In this document: positions 35,486 to 44,073 of the stretch, in pieces
Layout: each line of letters opens with the position of its first letter
Numbering within the stretch: the stretch's first letter is position 1
NCBI RefSeq assembly: GCF_042670205.1
Contig: NZ_JBHUWD010000005.1
Location: 90,459 to 154,458, forward strand
DNA length: 64,000 nt
From: Luteimicrobium sp042670205
GTDB taxonomy: Bacteria > Actinomycetota > Actinomycetes > Actinomycetales > Cellulomonadaceae
Direction of reading: 5' to 3'
Notes under the pieces: model-generated
Told to the model about the DNA's origin: nothing
What the model saw: the letters and a program-made list of their open reading frames with translations, nothing else
The model's database searches: none
Position numbers and translations under genes: made by a program

Positions 35486-35491
35486 ATGCTA
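35486..35491 (-). promoter_or_regulatory. candidate -10 box of response regulator gene
   Basis: TAGCAT on the minus strand, 6 nt before the ATG at 35479. Confidence 0.4.
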
Positions 35492-35686
35492 GAGCATCCG
35501 CCGGACCGGAGTCTCCCGTTTCGCACGAACTCGCCCCTACCCTCGCGAGGCCCTGAGCAGGCGTCCAGCACACGTGCCCGAGGGCGTCCCGAGACCCGGC
35601 CGGACGGCGTCCCGTCAGCCCGGAGGACCACGACGCTCGAGCGCGCGTCGGACCGCGGGCGGACGCGCGGCCCCGCTCGCCGATCC

Positions 35687-35692
35687 TACGCT
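35687..35692 (+). promoter_or_regulatory. candidate -10 box of NarL-type kinase gene
   Basis: TACGCT, 6 nt before ATG 35699. Nothing else was recognised in the 219 bp between the two divergent two-component systems. Confidence 0.4.
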
Positions 35693-35698
35693 GAGGCG

Positions 35699-37057
35699 AT
35701 GGGCTGGTACGAGAAGTTCACGCGGTGGACCGAGCAGCACCGGTTCGCCGTCGACGCGACCGGCGCCGCCGCCCTCGCACTGTTCGTCGTCGCCGCGAGC
35801 GCGGCCGAGGGGAACTACCTCCACGCCGCGCTGTGGTTCGCGCTGGCCCTGTGCGTGCCGCTCGCCTGGCGGCGCACGCAGCCGGTCCCGTCGGTGGTCG
35901 CCGTCTACGGGGTCGCGCTGGTCCAGATCCTCGTCGACCAGACGGCGTCGGTCGCGTCCGTCATCACCGTGCCGATCGCGCTGTACTCGGTCACGGTCAA
36001 CGGACCACGGTGGGCGCACCGCACCGCGATCGGTACCGGGCTGGCCGGCGTCGTCGCGGCGTCGGTCCTCATGTCCGACCACGGGATCGGCTACGCCGCG
36101 ACCGCCCGGCAGGCGACCGCCCTCACGATCTTCGGGGGCGTCGTCCTGCTCGCCGTGTGGGCCTTCGGCCTGGTGCGACGCTCGCGGCGCGAGACCATCG
36201 ACGCCCTGCGCGACCGGGCCGAGCGGCTCGAGGTCGAGCGCGACCAGCAGGCCCGGCTCGCGACGTCGGCCGAGCGGACCCGGATCGCGCGCGAGCTCCA
36301 CGACATCGTCGCCCACTCGTTGTCCGTGATGATCGCGCAGGCCGACGGCGGCCGGTACGCGGCGGCCACCGACCCGACCGCACCCGAACGCTCCCTGACG
36401 ACCATCGCCGAGACCGGCCGCGCCGCCCTCGCGGACATGCGGCGCATCCTCGGTGTCCTGCGCGCCGAAGGCCCCGAGGACGACGTCCCGTCCGTGCCCG
36501 GCGGCGTCGCCCCGGCCTCGCGCGGCTCCGCGCCCGCCGTCGCGCGCGGCGGCGGCGCGGTCGCGCCGGCACCCACCGCCCCGACCGCCCTCGCGCCGCA
36601 ACCGTCGGTCGAGGGGCTCGAAGCGCTCGTCGAGCAGGTCCGCGCCAGCGGGCCCCGCGTCTCGCTGGTCCGGGTCGGCACGCCCCGCCAGCTCCCGCCG
36701 GGTGCGGCGCTCACCATCTTCCGGGTCGCGCAGGAGGCGCTCACGAACGTGCTCAAGCACGCGGGCCCGTCGCCCCACGTGACCGTGGTGCTGCGGTGGG
36801 ACCGCGACGCCGTCGTCCTCGACGTCCAGGACGACGGCCGCGGAGCCGCGGCGACCAGCGACAGCGCCGGATACGGGCTGCTCGGGATGCGCGAGCGGGC
36901 CGCCGTGTTCGGGGGGACCGTGACCACCGGGCCGCGACCCGGTGGCGGCTACCGCGTGCACCTCGAGCTCCCGTCGCGGCTGCCCGACGCCGGCCTCTCG
37001 GCCGCCGGGCCGCCCCCGGACCCCGACGTCGCCGCCCCGGTAGAGTCCGGCACGTGA
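35699..37057 (+). CDS. NarL-type sensor histidine kinase
   Basis: 452 aa. Four to five membrane helices occupy about 18-160. HisKA_3 follows with RIARELHDIVAHSLSVM (H201), then a Pro/Ala-rich linker (about 258-300) and a HATPase with AQEALTNVLKHAG and DDGRGAAATS. There is no large extracytoplasmic domain, so sensing may occur in the membrane. It is translationally coupled to the LuxR-type regulator (GTGA overlap at 37054-37057). The ligand is unknown. Confidence 0.92.
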   Translation: MGWYEKFTRWTEQHRFAVDATGAAALALFVVAASAAEGNYLHAALWFALALCVPLAWRRTQPVPSVVAVYGVALVQILVDQTASVASVITVPIALYSVTVNGPRWAHRTAIGTGLAGVVAASVLMSDHGIGYAATARQATALTIFGGVVLLAVWAFGLVRRSRRETIDALRDRAERLEVERDQQARLATSAERTRIARELHDIVAHSLSVMIAQADGGRYAAATDPTAPERSLTTIAETGRAALADMRRILGVLRAEGPEDDVPSVPGGVAPASRGSAPAVARGGGAVAPAPTAPTALAPQPSVEGLEALVEQVRASGPRVSLVRVGTPRQLPPGAALTIFRVAQEALTNVLKHAGPSPHVTVVLRWDRDAVVLDVQDDGRGAAATSDSAGYGLLGMRERAAVFGGTVTTGPRPGGGYRVHLELPSRLPDAGLSAAGPPPDPDVAAPVESGT

Positions 37058-37767
37058 ACGCGCAGGGGAACGGTCCGGCGGGCGCACCCGTGCGCGTGGC
37101 GCTCGTCGACGACCAGCAGCTCGTCCGTGCCGGCTTCCGCATGGTGATCGACTCCCAGCCCGACCTGGAGGTCGTCGTCGAGGCGGGAGACGGCGCCCAG
37201 GCGCTGCGGCTCCTCGCGTCGCACCCGGTCGACGTCGTGCTCATGGACGTGCGGATGCCCCACCTCGACGGGCTCAGCGCGACCGCACAGCTGACCGCGA
37301 CCGCCGACGGCGACGTCCCGCGCGTCATCGTGCTCACGACGTTCGACCTCGACGAGTACGTGCTCGCTGCGATCCGGGCCGGCGCCAGCGGGTTCCTCCT
37401 CAAGGACGCCCCGCCCGAGGAGATGCTCGCCGCGATCCGGACGGTGCACGCGGGCGACGCGGTGATCGCGCCGTCGTCGACACGGCGGCTCCTCGAGCAC
37501 CTGGTGACCGCGCTGCCCGCCGACACCCCCGCCGACGCCGAGGCCCAGCACGCGCTCGAGCAGCTCACCGAGCGCGAGCGCGAGGTGCTCGTCCTCATGG
37601 CCCGGGGGCGGTCGAACCTCGAGATCGCGTCCGAGCTGTTCGTCGCGGAGGCGACCGTGAAGACGCACGTCGGGCGGATCCTCGCGAAGCTCGGCGCGCG
37701 CGACCGGGTCCAGGCCGTCGTCACCGCGTACGAGACGGGACTCGTGCGCCCGGGCTCCCCCGACTGA
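37054..37767 (+). CDS. NarL/LuxR-family response regulator
   Basis: 237 aa. Receiver with DD at 19-20 and phospho-acceptor D65 in VVLMDVRMPHLDG; the switch Lys is in GFLLKDAPPEE. The C-terminal LuxR helix-turn-helix reads LTEREREVLVLMARG and VAEATVKTHVGRILAKLG. The GTG start at 37054 overlaps the kinase stop. The gene ends 13 bp before a large palindromic repeat that may also act as its terminator. Confidence 0.94.
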   Translation: MNAQGNGPAGAPVRVALVDDQQLVRAGFRMVIDSQPDLEVVVEAGDGAQALRLLASHPVDVVLMDVRMPHLDGLSATAQLTATADGDVPRVIVLTTFDLDEYVLAAIRAGASGFLLKDAPPEEMLAAIRTVHAGDAVIAPSSTRRLLEHLVTALPADTPADAEAQHALEQLTEREREVLVLMARGRSNLEIASELFVAEATVKTHVGRILAKLGARDRVQAVVTAYETGLVRPGSPD

Positions 37768-37780
37768 CTCCCCGCTCCGC

Positions 37781-37830
37781 GAGTTGTCAGAAGCTCACGG
37801 CAGTCTGCCGCCGTGAGCTTCTGACAACTC
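37781..37830. repeat. palindromic repeat family 1, copy A
   Basis: 50 bp element with two perfect 21 bp arms (37781-37801 and 37810-37830) around an 8 nt loop; core GTCAGAAGCTCACGGC. It lies between convergent genes and contains the stop codon and last codons of the DUF559-type gene. It could also work as a terminator. Related copies are at 39036, 39100 and 56692. Confidence 0.9.
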
Positions 37831-38773
37831 CGGTCTCCAGGGCGGCGAGGTGGCGGCGGACGATCGCGAGCACCCGGTCCGGCTCGTGCCGGGCGGCCCC
37901 GGCAGGGATACGGATCCGGACGGTGCGCGCGTCCGAGCCGAGCTCGGCGTCCCGCAGCAGGTCGTCGTACCACTGCTCGCGCTCCATGTGCCCGACGCCG
38001 TCCACCTCCACGACCAGGCGTCCCCCGTTCCGCAGGCGCCACTCCACGTCGAGGAACCGGACCTTGCCGCGGGCATCCCGACGCCGCTCCTGCCGCGACG
38101 GCTCGGGCAGCCCGGCGCGTCGGCACAACCGGGCGAAGTCGATCTCCTCGAGCGACTGCGATCCCCCGACGACGTCGAGGAGTGCGAGCTGCATCGTCCG
38201 GCGGTGCCGGATCCGGCCGGCCCGCTCGAGCTCGCCCAGCACCGCGTCGGGGGTCGTGAGCCGCTGCTGCACCACAGCCGCCATCAGCCCCGACGCCGTC
38301 CGCCACGACCTCTGCCACGCGGCTGCGTCGATCGCGGCCCGCTCGATCCCGTGGGCGGGGAGCCCGTCGCGCCAGGTCACGTCGTCGGCGTCGTGACGCC
38401 GGGACTCGTGGACCACGAGCCACTCGAACCGCGCCGGCTTGTCACCCCGCGGCACGACGACGTGGATCGGCTCACGCCGCCAGCCCTGGAGCCCGTGGAG
38501 CTCGAGTGCCGTCCAGCACGCGAGCGCCGCCGGGACGTCGCCGCCGCCGAGCACAGCAGCCCAGCACCGGGCCTCGCGGGTCAGCGGGCCGCGATGCAGC
38601 ACCACCACGTCGTGGGCGACCTCCCGCCACCGCTGAGCCACCAGGTGGGAGGTGATGTGTCCCTCGGTGAGTCCGAGGACCGCGAGCTGGCGGCGGGAGC
38701 ACACGCCGTGCTGGCGCCGCGCGACGCCGTGAAGACCGGCGACGGACACGAGTACGTCTGCTCGTCCTGTCAT
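37787..38773 (-). CDS. AbiEi-type HTH/DUF559 endonuclease-like protein
   Basis: 328 aa. The N-terminal part (VARRQHGVCSRRQLAVLGL) resembles the winged helix of AbiEi-type antitoxins. The C-terminal part (RFLDVEWRLRNGGRLVVEVDG followed by DLLRDAELG) resembles DUF559, a very-short-patch-repair-like nuclease fold with Asp and Glu-x-Asp residues. Such genes are common singletons in actinobacteria and their role is unknown. ATG 38773 is chosen over an upstream Arg-rich extension. The last residues RQTAVSF and the stop codon come from palindromic repeat copy A. Confidence 0.75.
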   Translation of the reverse strand: MTGRADVLVSVAGLHGVARRQHGVCSRRQLAVLGLTEGHITSHLVAQRWREVAHDVVVLHRGPLTREARCWAAVLGGGDVPAALACWTALELHGLQGWRREPIHVVVPRGDKPARFEWLVVHESRRHDADDVTWRDGLPAHGIERAAIDAAAWQRSWRTASGLMAAVVQQRLTTPDAVLGELERAGRIRHRRTMQLALLDVVGGSQSLEEIDFARLCRRAGLPEPSRQERRRDARGKVRFLDVEWRLRNGGRLVVEVDGVGHMEREQWYDDLLRDAELGSDARTVRIRIPAGAARHEPDRVLAIVRRHLAALETGVVRSSRRQTAVSF

Positions 38774-39035
38774 GGCGGAAGCGTCCCGCGGCTCCGTCTC
38801 CCGTCGATGCCGCGCAGACGCGCGTTGTGGACGACTCGCGGTCGGCGTCGATCGGGGGTCGGTGCTCCTCCCAGTCGACGCGCCGAACCTGAGCCGCGGC
38901 CGCGACGTTGCCGTGACGCCCACGGCTCGCCCTGCAACCGCTCCGTGGTGCGACCCGGTGGCGACCCGCCACCGGGCCCCGACCGCACCACACGGACGGC
39001 GGGCCGAGGTCGAAAGGCGAGCGCCGTCGTCCGAC

Positions 39036-39079
39036 TTGTCAGAAGCTCACGGCACCCCACTGCCGCCAGCTTCTGACAA
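39036..39079. repeat. palindromic repeat family 1, copy B
   Basis: 44 bp, 19 nt arms with two mismatches, loop CCCCAC. Same core as copy A (TGTCAGAAGCTCACGGCA). Confidence 0.88.
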
Positions 39080-39099
39080 CCCTCCCGGTCCGCGCACCC

Positions 39100-39139
39100 G
39101 TCAGAAGCTCACGGCACCCCACTGCCGTGAGGTTCTGAC
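39100..39139. repeat. palindromic repeat family 1, copy C
   Basis: 40 bp, 17 nt arms with one mismatch, loop CCCCAC. Twenty bp after copy B and in the same orientation, forming a tandem pair. Confidence 0.88.
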
Positions 39140-39309
39140 ACACACCTGGGGTGGGCGCGGCGCCGCGGCTGGGTACGACCTGAGGATGACCCCGACCGCG
39201 CAGCGACCCGACCGCCGGGCGACGCGGGCGCTCCGGGGCCTTCCGTAGCGTCGAGGGCAACGGCCCGCCGAGGGCCCGACCCACCCGCGTACCGACCGAA
39301 GGAGCCACC

Positions 39310-40134
39310 GTGGCCCCGTCCGACCAGACCGCCCCGACGACCGCACCCCCCGCCGACCCGGGCACGAGCGCGGTGACGAAGCGCTCGACGGCCGTCCGCG
39401 CCCGCGCGCTCACCAAGACCTACGGCCGCGGCGAGGCGACGGTGCGCGCCCTCGACGCCGTCGACGTCGACTTCGAGGCCGGCGCGTTCACGGCGATCAT
39501 GGGCCCGTCGGGCTCGGGCAAGTCGACGCTCATGCACCTGCTCGCCGGCCTCGACTCGGCGACCAGCGGCAGCGCGTACCTCGGCGGCACGGAGGTCACG
39601 CGCCTCACCGACAAGGAGCTCACGCTGCTGCGGCGCGAGCGGGTGGGCTTCGTGTTCCAGTCGTTCAACCTGCTGCCCATGTTCACGGCCGAGCAGAACA
39701 TCACGCTGCCCGTGGAGCTCGCGAACGGCACGGTCGACCGGGCGTGGCTCGAGATCCTGGTCGAGACGCTGGGTCTGGGGCAGCGCCTCACGCACCGGCC
39801 GTCGGAGCTGTCCGGCGGGCAGCAGCAGCGCGTCGCGATCGCGCGGGCGCTCATCACCAAGCCCGAGGTCGTGTTCGCGGACGAGCCGACGGGCAACCTC
39901 GACTCGCGCTCGGGCGCGGAGGTGCTGAGCTTCCTGCGCCGCTCGGTCCGGGAGCTCGGCCGGACGATCGTCATGGTCACGCACGACCCGTCCGCGGCCG
40001 CGTACGCGGACCGCGTCGTCCTGCTCGCGGACGGCCGCGTCGCCGGCGACATCCAGGACCCGACGCCCGAGGCGGCGCTCGCCGGCCTCGACGCGCTGCG
40101 CTCGCTCGACGACGCCGCGGTGGTCGCCCGATGA
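39310..40134 (+). CDS. ABC transporter ATP-binding protein (MacB/LolD type)
   Basis: 274 aa. Walker A GPSGSGKS at 65-72, Q-loop FVFQSFNLLP, signature LSGGQQQR, Walker B VVFADEP and the H-loop in VMVTHD are all present, so it should hydrolyse ATP. LLRRERVGFVFQSFNLL is typical of the MacB/LolD/FtsE-like class paired with FtsX-fold permeases. The GTG start is followed by a 30-residue disordered Pro/Thr segment. The stop overlaps the permease ATG by 4 bp. Confidence 0.94.
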   Translation: MAPSDQTAPTTAPPADPGTSAVTKRSTAVRARALTKTYGRGEATVRALDAVDVDFEAGAFTAIMGPSGSGKSTLMHLLAGLDSATSGSAYLGGTEVTRLTDKELTLLRRERVGFVFQSFNLLPMFTAEQNITLPVELANGTVDRAWLEILVETLGLGQRLTHRPSELSGGQQQRVAIARALITKPEVVFADEPTGNLDSRSGAEVLSFLRRSVRELGRTIVMVTHDPSAAAYADRVVLLADGRVAGDIQDPTPEAALAGLDALRSLDDAAVVAR

Positions 40135-42710
40135 TCCGCCTCACGCTCGCGCAGATGCGCCGCAGCGTCGCGCGTCTGGCCGCCGCAGGCATCGCGATCG
40201 CGCTCGGCACCGGCTTCGTCGCCGCGACGCTGGTCGCGTCCGACCTCATCCGCACCGCCACCACGGACTCGGTCGCGGCGCCCTACGCGCGGGCCGACCT
40301 CGTCGTCACGGCGGGCGGCGACCAGCTCCGCCCCCAGGACCTCGAGGCCGTCGCCGCGGCTCCGGGGGTCGCCGCCGCTGCCCCCCTTGCGACCAGCTGG
40401 GAGGACGTCGCCGCGAACGGCAAGACGATCAACGCGCAGTTCACCGGGACCACGTCCGACCCGCGCCTCGAGCCTCAGCGCGTGCACGACGGCGCGTTCC
40501 CGCAGGCCGCCGACGAGATCGCGTTCCCCGTCAAGCAGGCCGAGCGGCTCGGCGTCTCCGTCGGCGACGAGGTCACCGTGACGCCGTCCGGCGGAGGCGA
40601 CGGGGCCGCGGCCACCCGGACCGAGCGGCTGCGCGTCGTCGGGACGCTCGACGACCCCTACGGCGCCTGGACGGACTCGGGCGGCGCCGCCGTCGTGACC
40701 GCGCCGACGCTCGCCGGCTGGCAGGCCGCCGAGGCCGGTTCCCCCGCCGCCGTCACCTACCCGGACGTGCTGGTCGCCCTCGACGCGCACGCGACGACGG
40801 CGCAGGCCACGGAGACCCTCAGCGCCCTCACCCTGCCCGACGGCGCCCGCGTCCTCACGCGCGACGGTCTCGCCCGTGAGCTCGCCGCGCAGGCCACCGG
40901 CGACGACGACGTCTTCACGTACGTCGTCCTCACGTTCGCCGCGATCGCGCTCGTCGTCGCCGCGCTCGTCATCGCCAACACGTTCCAGGTGCTCGTCGCG
41001 CAGCGCGCCCGCACCCTCGCGCTCCTGCGGTGCGTGGGGGCGTCCAAGGCGCAGCTCGGCCGCTCCGTCGTCCTCGAGGCCACGGTCCTCGGGCTCGCCG
41101 GGTCGGTGGTCGGGGTCGTGCTCGGGACGGGCCTCACGCAGGCCGTTCTCAGCGTCCTCCGCACCCGCACGACGACGCCGCTCCCCCAGACGATCCACGT
41201 GTCCGTCGTCGCGGTCCTCGTCCCGCTCGTCGTGGGGACCCTCGTGACCGTCGTCGCGAGCCTCGCGCCGGCGCGCGCCGCGACCCGTGTGGCGCCCCTC
41301 GCGGCGCTCCGCCCCACCGATGCGCCGACCCTGGGCAGCCGGGCGGGGAAGGTCCGCGGAGTGCTCGCGCTCCTCGCGACCGTCGGGGGGCTCGGGCTCC
41401 TCGGGATCGCCGTCCTCGCGGGGACGCACGGCTCGCCCGAGATCGGGCTCGCGCTCGGCGTGCTGGGTGGCGCCGTCTCGTTCGTCGGCATCCTCGTGGG
41501 CTCGGTGTTCTGGATGCCGCGCGTCGTGCACGCCGCCGGGACCGCGCTCGGCAAGGCCGGCGCCAGCTCCCGGCTCGCCTCGGCCAACACGCTGCGCAAC
41601 CCCCGCCGCACGACGGCGACCAGCACCGCGCTCCTCATCGGCGTCACCCTGGTCGCCATGATGGCGACGGGCGCCGCCAGCGCCCGGGTCACCCTCGGCT
41701 CGACGCTCGACGAGCACTACCCCGTCGACGCCGTCGTCACCTCCTACGGCTCGGGCGACGCACCCGGCGAGATGACCCACGCGCTCCAGGCCCGCCTGGA
41801 CGACGTCGACGGCGTCCGCCGCGTCGTCCCCCTAAGCCGCACGAGCGCCACCCTCACCGCAGGGGGCGAGAGCACCGGCCTCGAGCTCGACAGCATCGAC
41901 CCGGCCGCCGCCCGCGACGTCGTCCGCAACCCCGCCGCGTTCGCCGGGCTCGACGACGGCGTCATCGCCGTCGACACCCTCCAGGACACCCTGGGCACCA
42001 CCACGCTCGAGGACGGCGACACCGTCACCCTCCGCGCGGCCGACGACGACGGCAACCCGACGGGTGCGTCCGTCCGGCTCCGGGTGCACGTCGTCGAGCT
42101 CGGCCAACCGGCCGCGTACGTCACGCCGGCCGTCTTCGCCCGGATCGACCCGCACGCCGCCCCCGACACCGCATGGCTCGCGTTCGACGACACCGCCGAC
42201 GCCGCCGACACGCTCGCCGCGATCCAGGACACCGTCGCCACCGAGCACGACTCCATCGGGGTCGTCGGTCCTGCTGCGGAGCACGCGTCGATGGAGAAGG
42301 TCGTCGACACGATCCTCGCGATCGTCCTCGGCCTGCTCGCCGTCGCCGTCGTGATCGCCCTCGTCGGCGTCGCGAACACCCTGTCCCTGTCCGTCCTGGA
42401 ACGGCGACGCGAGTCAGCGACGCTCCGGGCCATCGGGCTCACCCGCGGTCAGCTCCGGTGGATGCTCGCCCAGGAGGGCATGCTCATCGCGGGCGTCGGT
42501 GCCGTCGTCGGGATCGTCCTCGGCGTGGTCTACGGGTGGGCGGGCGCTGCCGCCGCGCTCGGCGCGTTCGGGCCGTCGCCGCTCGTCGTCCCGTGGGCGA
42601 CGCTCGGCATCGTCCTCGTCGTGGCGCTCGCCGCGGGGCTCGTCGCGTCGGTCCTGCCGGGCCGCAGCGCGGCGCGAACGCCTCCCGTGGCGGCGCTCGC
42701 CGTCGAGTAG
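40131..42710 (+). CDS. ABC transporter permease with two FtsX domains
   Basis: 859 aa. A first membrane helix near residues 18-40, an extracytoplasmic MacB-like domain, then FtsX domain 1 (about 265-395, VLTFAAIALVVAALVIANTF). A second periplasmic-type domain and FtsX domain 2 follow (about 720-855, DTILAIVLGLLAVAVVIALV and IALVGVANTLSL). These mechanotransmission-type exporters move lipids, peptides or antibiotics out of the membrane rather than across it. The substrate is unknown. It forms one operon with the ATPase. A hairpin terminator and an assembly gap follow the stop. Confidence 0.93.
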   Translation: MIRLTLAQMRRSVARLAAAGIAIALGTGFVAATLVASDLIRTATTDSVAAPYARADLVVTAGGDQLRPQDLEAVAAAPGVAAAAPLATSWEDVAANGKTINAQFTGTTSDPRLEPQRVHDGAFPQAADEIAFPVKQAERLGVSVGDEVTVTPSGGGDGAAATRTERLRVVGTLDDPYGAWTDSGGAAVVTAPTLAGWQAAEAGSPAAVTYPDVLVALDAHATTAQATETLSALTLPDGARVLTRDGLARELAAQATGDDDVFTYVVLTFAAIALVVAALVIANTFQVLVAQRARTLALLRCVGASKAQLGRSVVLEATVLGLAGSVVGVVLGTGLTQAVLSVLRTRTTTPLPQTIHVSVVAVLVPLVVGTLVTVVASLAPARAATRVAPLAALRPTDAPTLGSRAGKVRGVLALLATVGGLGLLGIAVLAGTHGSPEIGLALGVLGGAVSFVGILVGSVFWMPRVVHAAGTALGKAGASSRLASANTLRNPRRTTATSTALLIGVTLVAMMATGAASARVTLGSTLDEHYPVDAVVTSYGSGDAPGEMTHALQARLDDVDGVRRVVPLSRTSATLTAGGESTGLELDSIDPAAARDVVRNPAAFAGLDDGVIAVDTLQDTLGTTTLEDGDTVTLRAADDDGNPTGASVRLRVHVVELGQPAAYVTPAVFARIDPHAAPDTAWLAFDDTADAADTLAAIQDTVATEHDSIGVVGPAAEHASMEKVVDTILAIVLGLLAVAVVIALVGVANTLSLSVLERRRESATLRAIGLTRGQLRWMLAQEGMLIAGVGAVVGIVLGVVYGWAGAAAALGAFGPSPLVVPWATLGIVLVVALAAGLVASVLPGRSAARTPPVAALAVE

Positions 42711-42725
42711 GGGTTTCGAGCGGCG

Positions 42726-42746
42726 GGAGCCGACCCTGTCGGCTCC
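42726..42746 (+). terminator. hairpin terminator after ABC permease, at edge of gap
   Basis: GGAGCCGAC and GTCGGCTCC form a perfect 9 bp stem with a CCT loop, 15 bp past the stop codon. The sequence after the stem is missing (Ns). Confidence 0.6.
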
Positions 42747-42756
42747 NNNNNNNNNN
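42747..42756. other. assembly gap (10 Ns)
   Basis: Ten unknown bases. The flanking 42757-42880 is low-complexity G/C with long homopolymers and a 10 bp-stem hairpin (42757-42780), so it may be misassembled. No gene is supported between 42711 and 42884. Confidence 0.9.
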
Positions 42757-42884
42757 GCCCGCCGGGCGGTCCCGGCGGGCCCGCCCCGGGGCGCCACCCC
42801 CCCCGGTGGCGGCCCCCGCCGCGGTTTGGGGTTTTCGCGGGGGGGGCCCCGCCCGGGGCGGCCCCCGCCGCCGTCGGTCGACGG

Positions 42885-43385
42885 TCAGCGGCGGACCTCG
42901 ATGAGCAGGACCCACGCGTTGACCATCGAGGACAGCACGACGGCGACGATCCCGACCACGATCCACCACAGCCCGTTCGCGACGCCGCAGACCAGGAGGA
43001 TCCCGCCCACGAGGAACGGGAGGTGCTCGCCCGCCGCGAGGCCGATGCTGGTCGCCCGGACCGGGCGGGTCATGCCCTCCGCCTCGGCGTGCCCCTGGGT
43101 CCGGAGCGCCGCGACCTGGACGACCGACGCCCCTGCCGCCAGCACGAGGACGGGGATCCCGAGCCCGCCGAGGGTCTGGCCCGCGGGCAGGATCAGCAGG
43201 GACGCGGCGATGGCGAGGACGAGCGAGGCGATCGTCGTGCGGGCGCCCGCCACGGTGACCTTGGAGCCCATGATCTCCGCGACGTTCACGGACATCGCGA
43301 CGACGAGCAGGCCGGCGAGCGCCGCCGTCGCGCCGGCTGCGGCCACACCGAAGTCGGACCAGCCCTCGGGAAGCGTGTGCGTCAC
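42885..43385 (-). CDS. small polytopic membrane protein, unknown function
   Basis: 166 aa with four to five hydrophobic segments (FGVAAAGATAALAGLLVVAMSV, in part; TTIASLVLAIAASLLIL; LGIPVLVLAAGASVVQV; FLVGGILLVCGVANG; VGIVAVVLSSMVNAWVLL). I do not recognise a functional family. Two in-frame GTG starts exist; 43385 (MTHTLPEGW) is preferred because a TAGCCT box lies 7 nt upstream, while 43421 would place that box inside the gene. It ends 128 bp from the assembly gap. Confidence 0.7.
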   Translation of the reverse strand: MTHTLPEGWSDFGVAAAGATAALAGLLVVAMSVNVAEIMGSKVTVAGARTTIASLVLAIAASLLILPAGQTLGGLGIPVLVLAAGASVVQVAALRTQGHAEAEGMTRPVRATSIGLAAGEHLPFLVGGILLVCGVANGLWWIVVGIVAVVLSSMVNAWVLLIEVRR

Positions 43386-43392
43386 CTGAGCG

Positions 43393-43398
43393 AGGCTA
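43393..43398 (-). promoter_or_regulatory. candidate -10 box of small membrane protein gene
   Basis: TAGCCT on the minus strand, 7 nt before the GTG at 43385; it decides between two possible starts. Confidence 0.4.
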
Positions 43399-43463
43399 GC
43401 GAAGCCTCGGTGCCGCGCCACAGGGGGACGGACTCTCGGCCGCGACCGCCGACGGGACCGGCG

Positions 43464-43892
43464 CTACGAGCCGTCCCGGTCCCGCGGTGCGCGGTCGGTG
43501 GTCAGCGCCACGACGCTCGGGACCATGAGCAGCACGAGCAGGACGACCGACACCAGCACCAGCAGCCCGGCCCACGGCGACCGCGTCTCCTGCCACCACG
43601 TCACGCCGACGAGCGCCTGGAGGATCTGCCAGGTGGCGATGGGCGCCCGCGCCCACCGCGCTCCCCCGGCGAGCGCACGCCCGGCCGCCCCCAGGAGCGC
43701 GGCGAGCGAGAGCGCGAGGACGACGAGCGCCACGCTCGTGCCGACGGCGTCGGAGTCCCCGCGCGCGAGCTCGACGAGGACGACGACGGCGCCCACGGCC
43801 AGGCCGAGAGCCTCGAGCAGGGTTCCCCACACGAGGCAGCGGAGGGTCCACGGACGCGCGGGCCGGTCGGACGCCGGGGTGGGTGTGTTCAC
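43464..43892 (-). CDS. small membrane protein, unknown function
   Basis: 142 aa with four hydrophobic stretches: LVWGTLLEALGLAVGAVVVL, ALVVLALSLAALLGAAG, IATWQILQALVGVTW and LLVLVSVVLLVLLMVPSVVAL, each followed by short charged loops. There are no catalytic motifs. GTG start at 43892 (MNTPTPAS); a GACAAT element 8 nt upstream could be its -10 box. It is divergent from glpF. Confidence 0.7.
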   Translation of the reverse strand: MNTPTPASDRPARPWTLRCLVWGTLLEALGLAVGAVVVLVELARGDSDAVGTSVALVVLALSLAALLGAAGRALAGGARWARAPIATWQILQALVGVTWWQETRSPWAGLLVLVSVVLLVLLMVPSVVALTTDRAPRDRDGS

Positions 43893-44073
43893 GGCGCCAT
43901 TGTCCCGCAGCGGCGCCGTCGTCCGGCAACCTGCGCCCCCACCTGCGGCGGCGTAGCCTGAGGGGCGTCAGGTTCAACCATCGCCGGCGAGTGCCGGCCA
44001 GCCTCGCGAGCACCGCAGCACGCGTACGGCGCCCCTCCGAACGACCGGCCACGCCGTCGTCGAAGGAGGTGCC

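Larger units (their letters stand above)
38774..39309. other. 536 bp intergenic region with two palindromic repeats
   Basis: The 38774-39035 part shows no credible gene on either strand. Repeat copies B and C lie at 39036-39139. The remainder leads to the ABC transporter start; a TAGCGT at 39245 could be its -10 box. No RNA gene was recognised. Confidence 0.6.

Noticed and set aside
37781..39139. CRISPR array from the repeated palindromes
   Set aside because: Only three copies, irregular spacing, no unique spacers of constant length and no cas genes.
42757..42884. Possible small gene or element beside the assembly gap
   Set aside because: G/C homopolymers, no start with a ribosome site, doubtful assembly.
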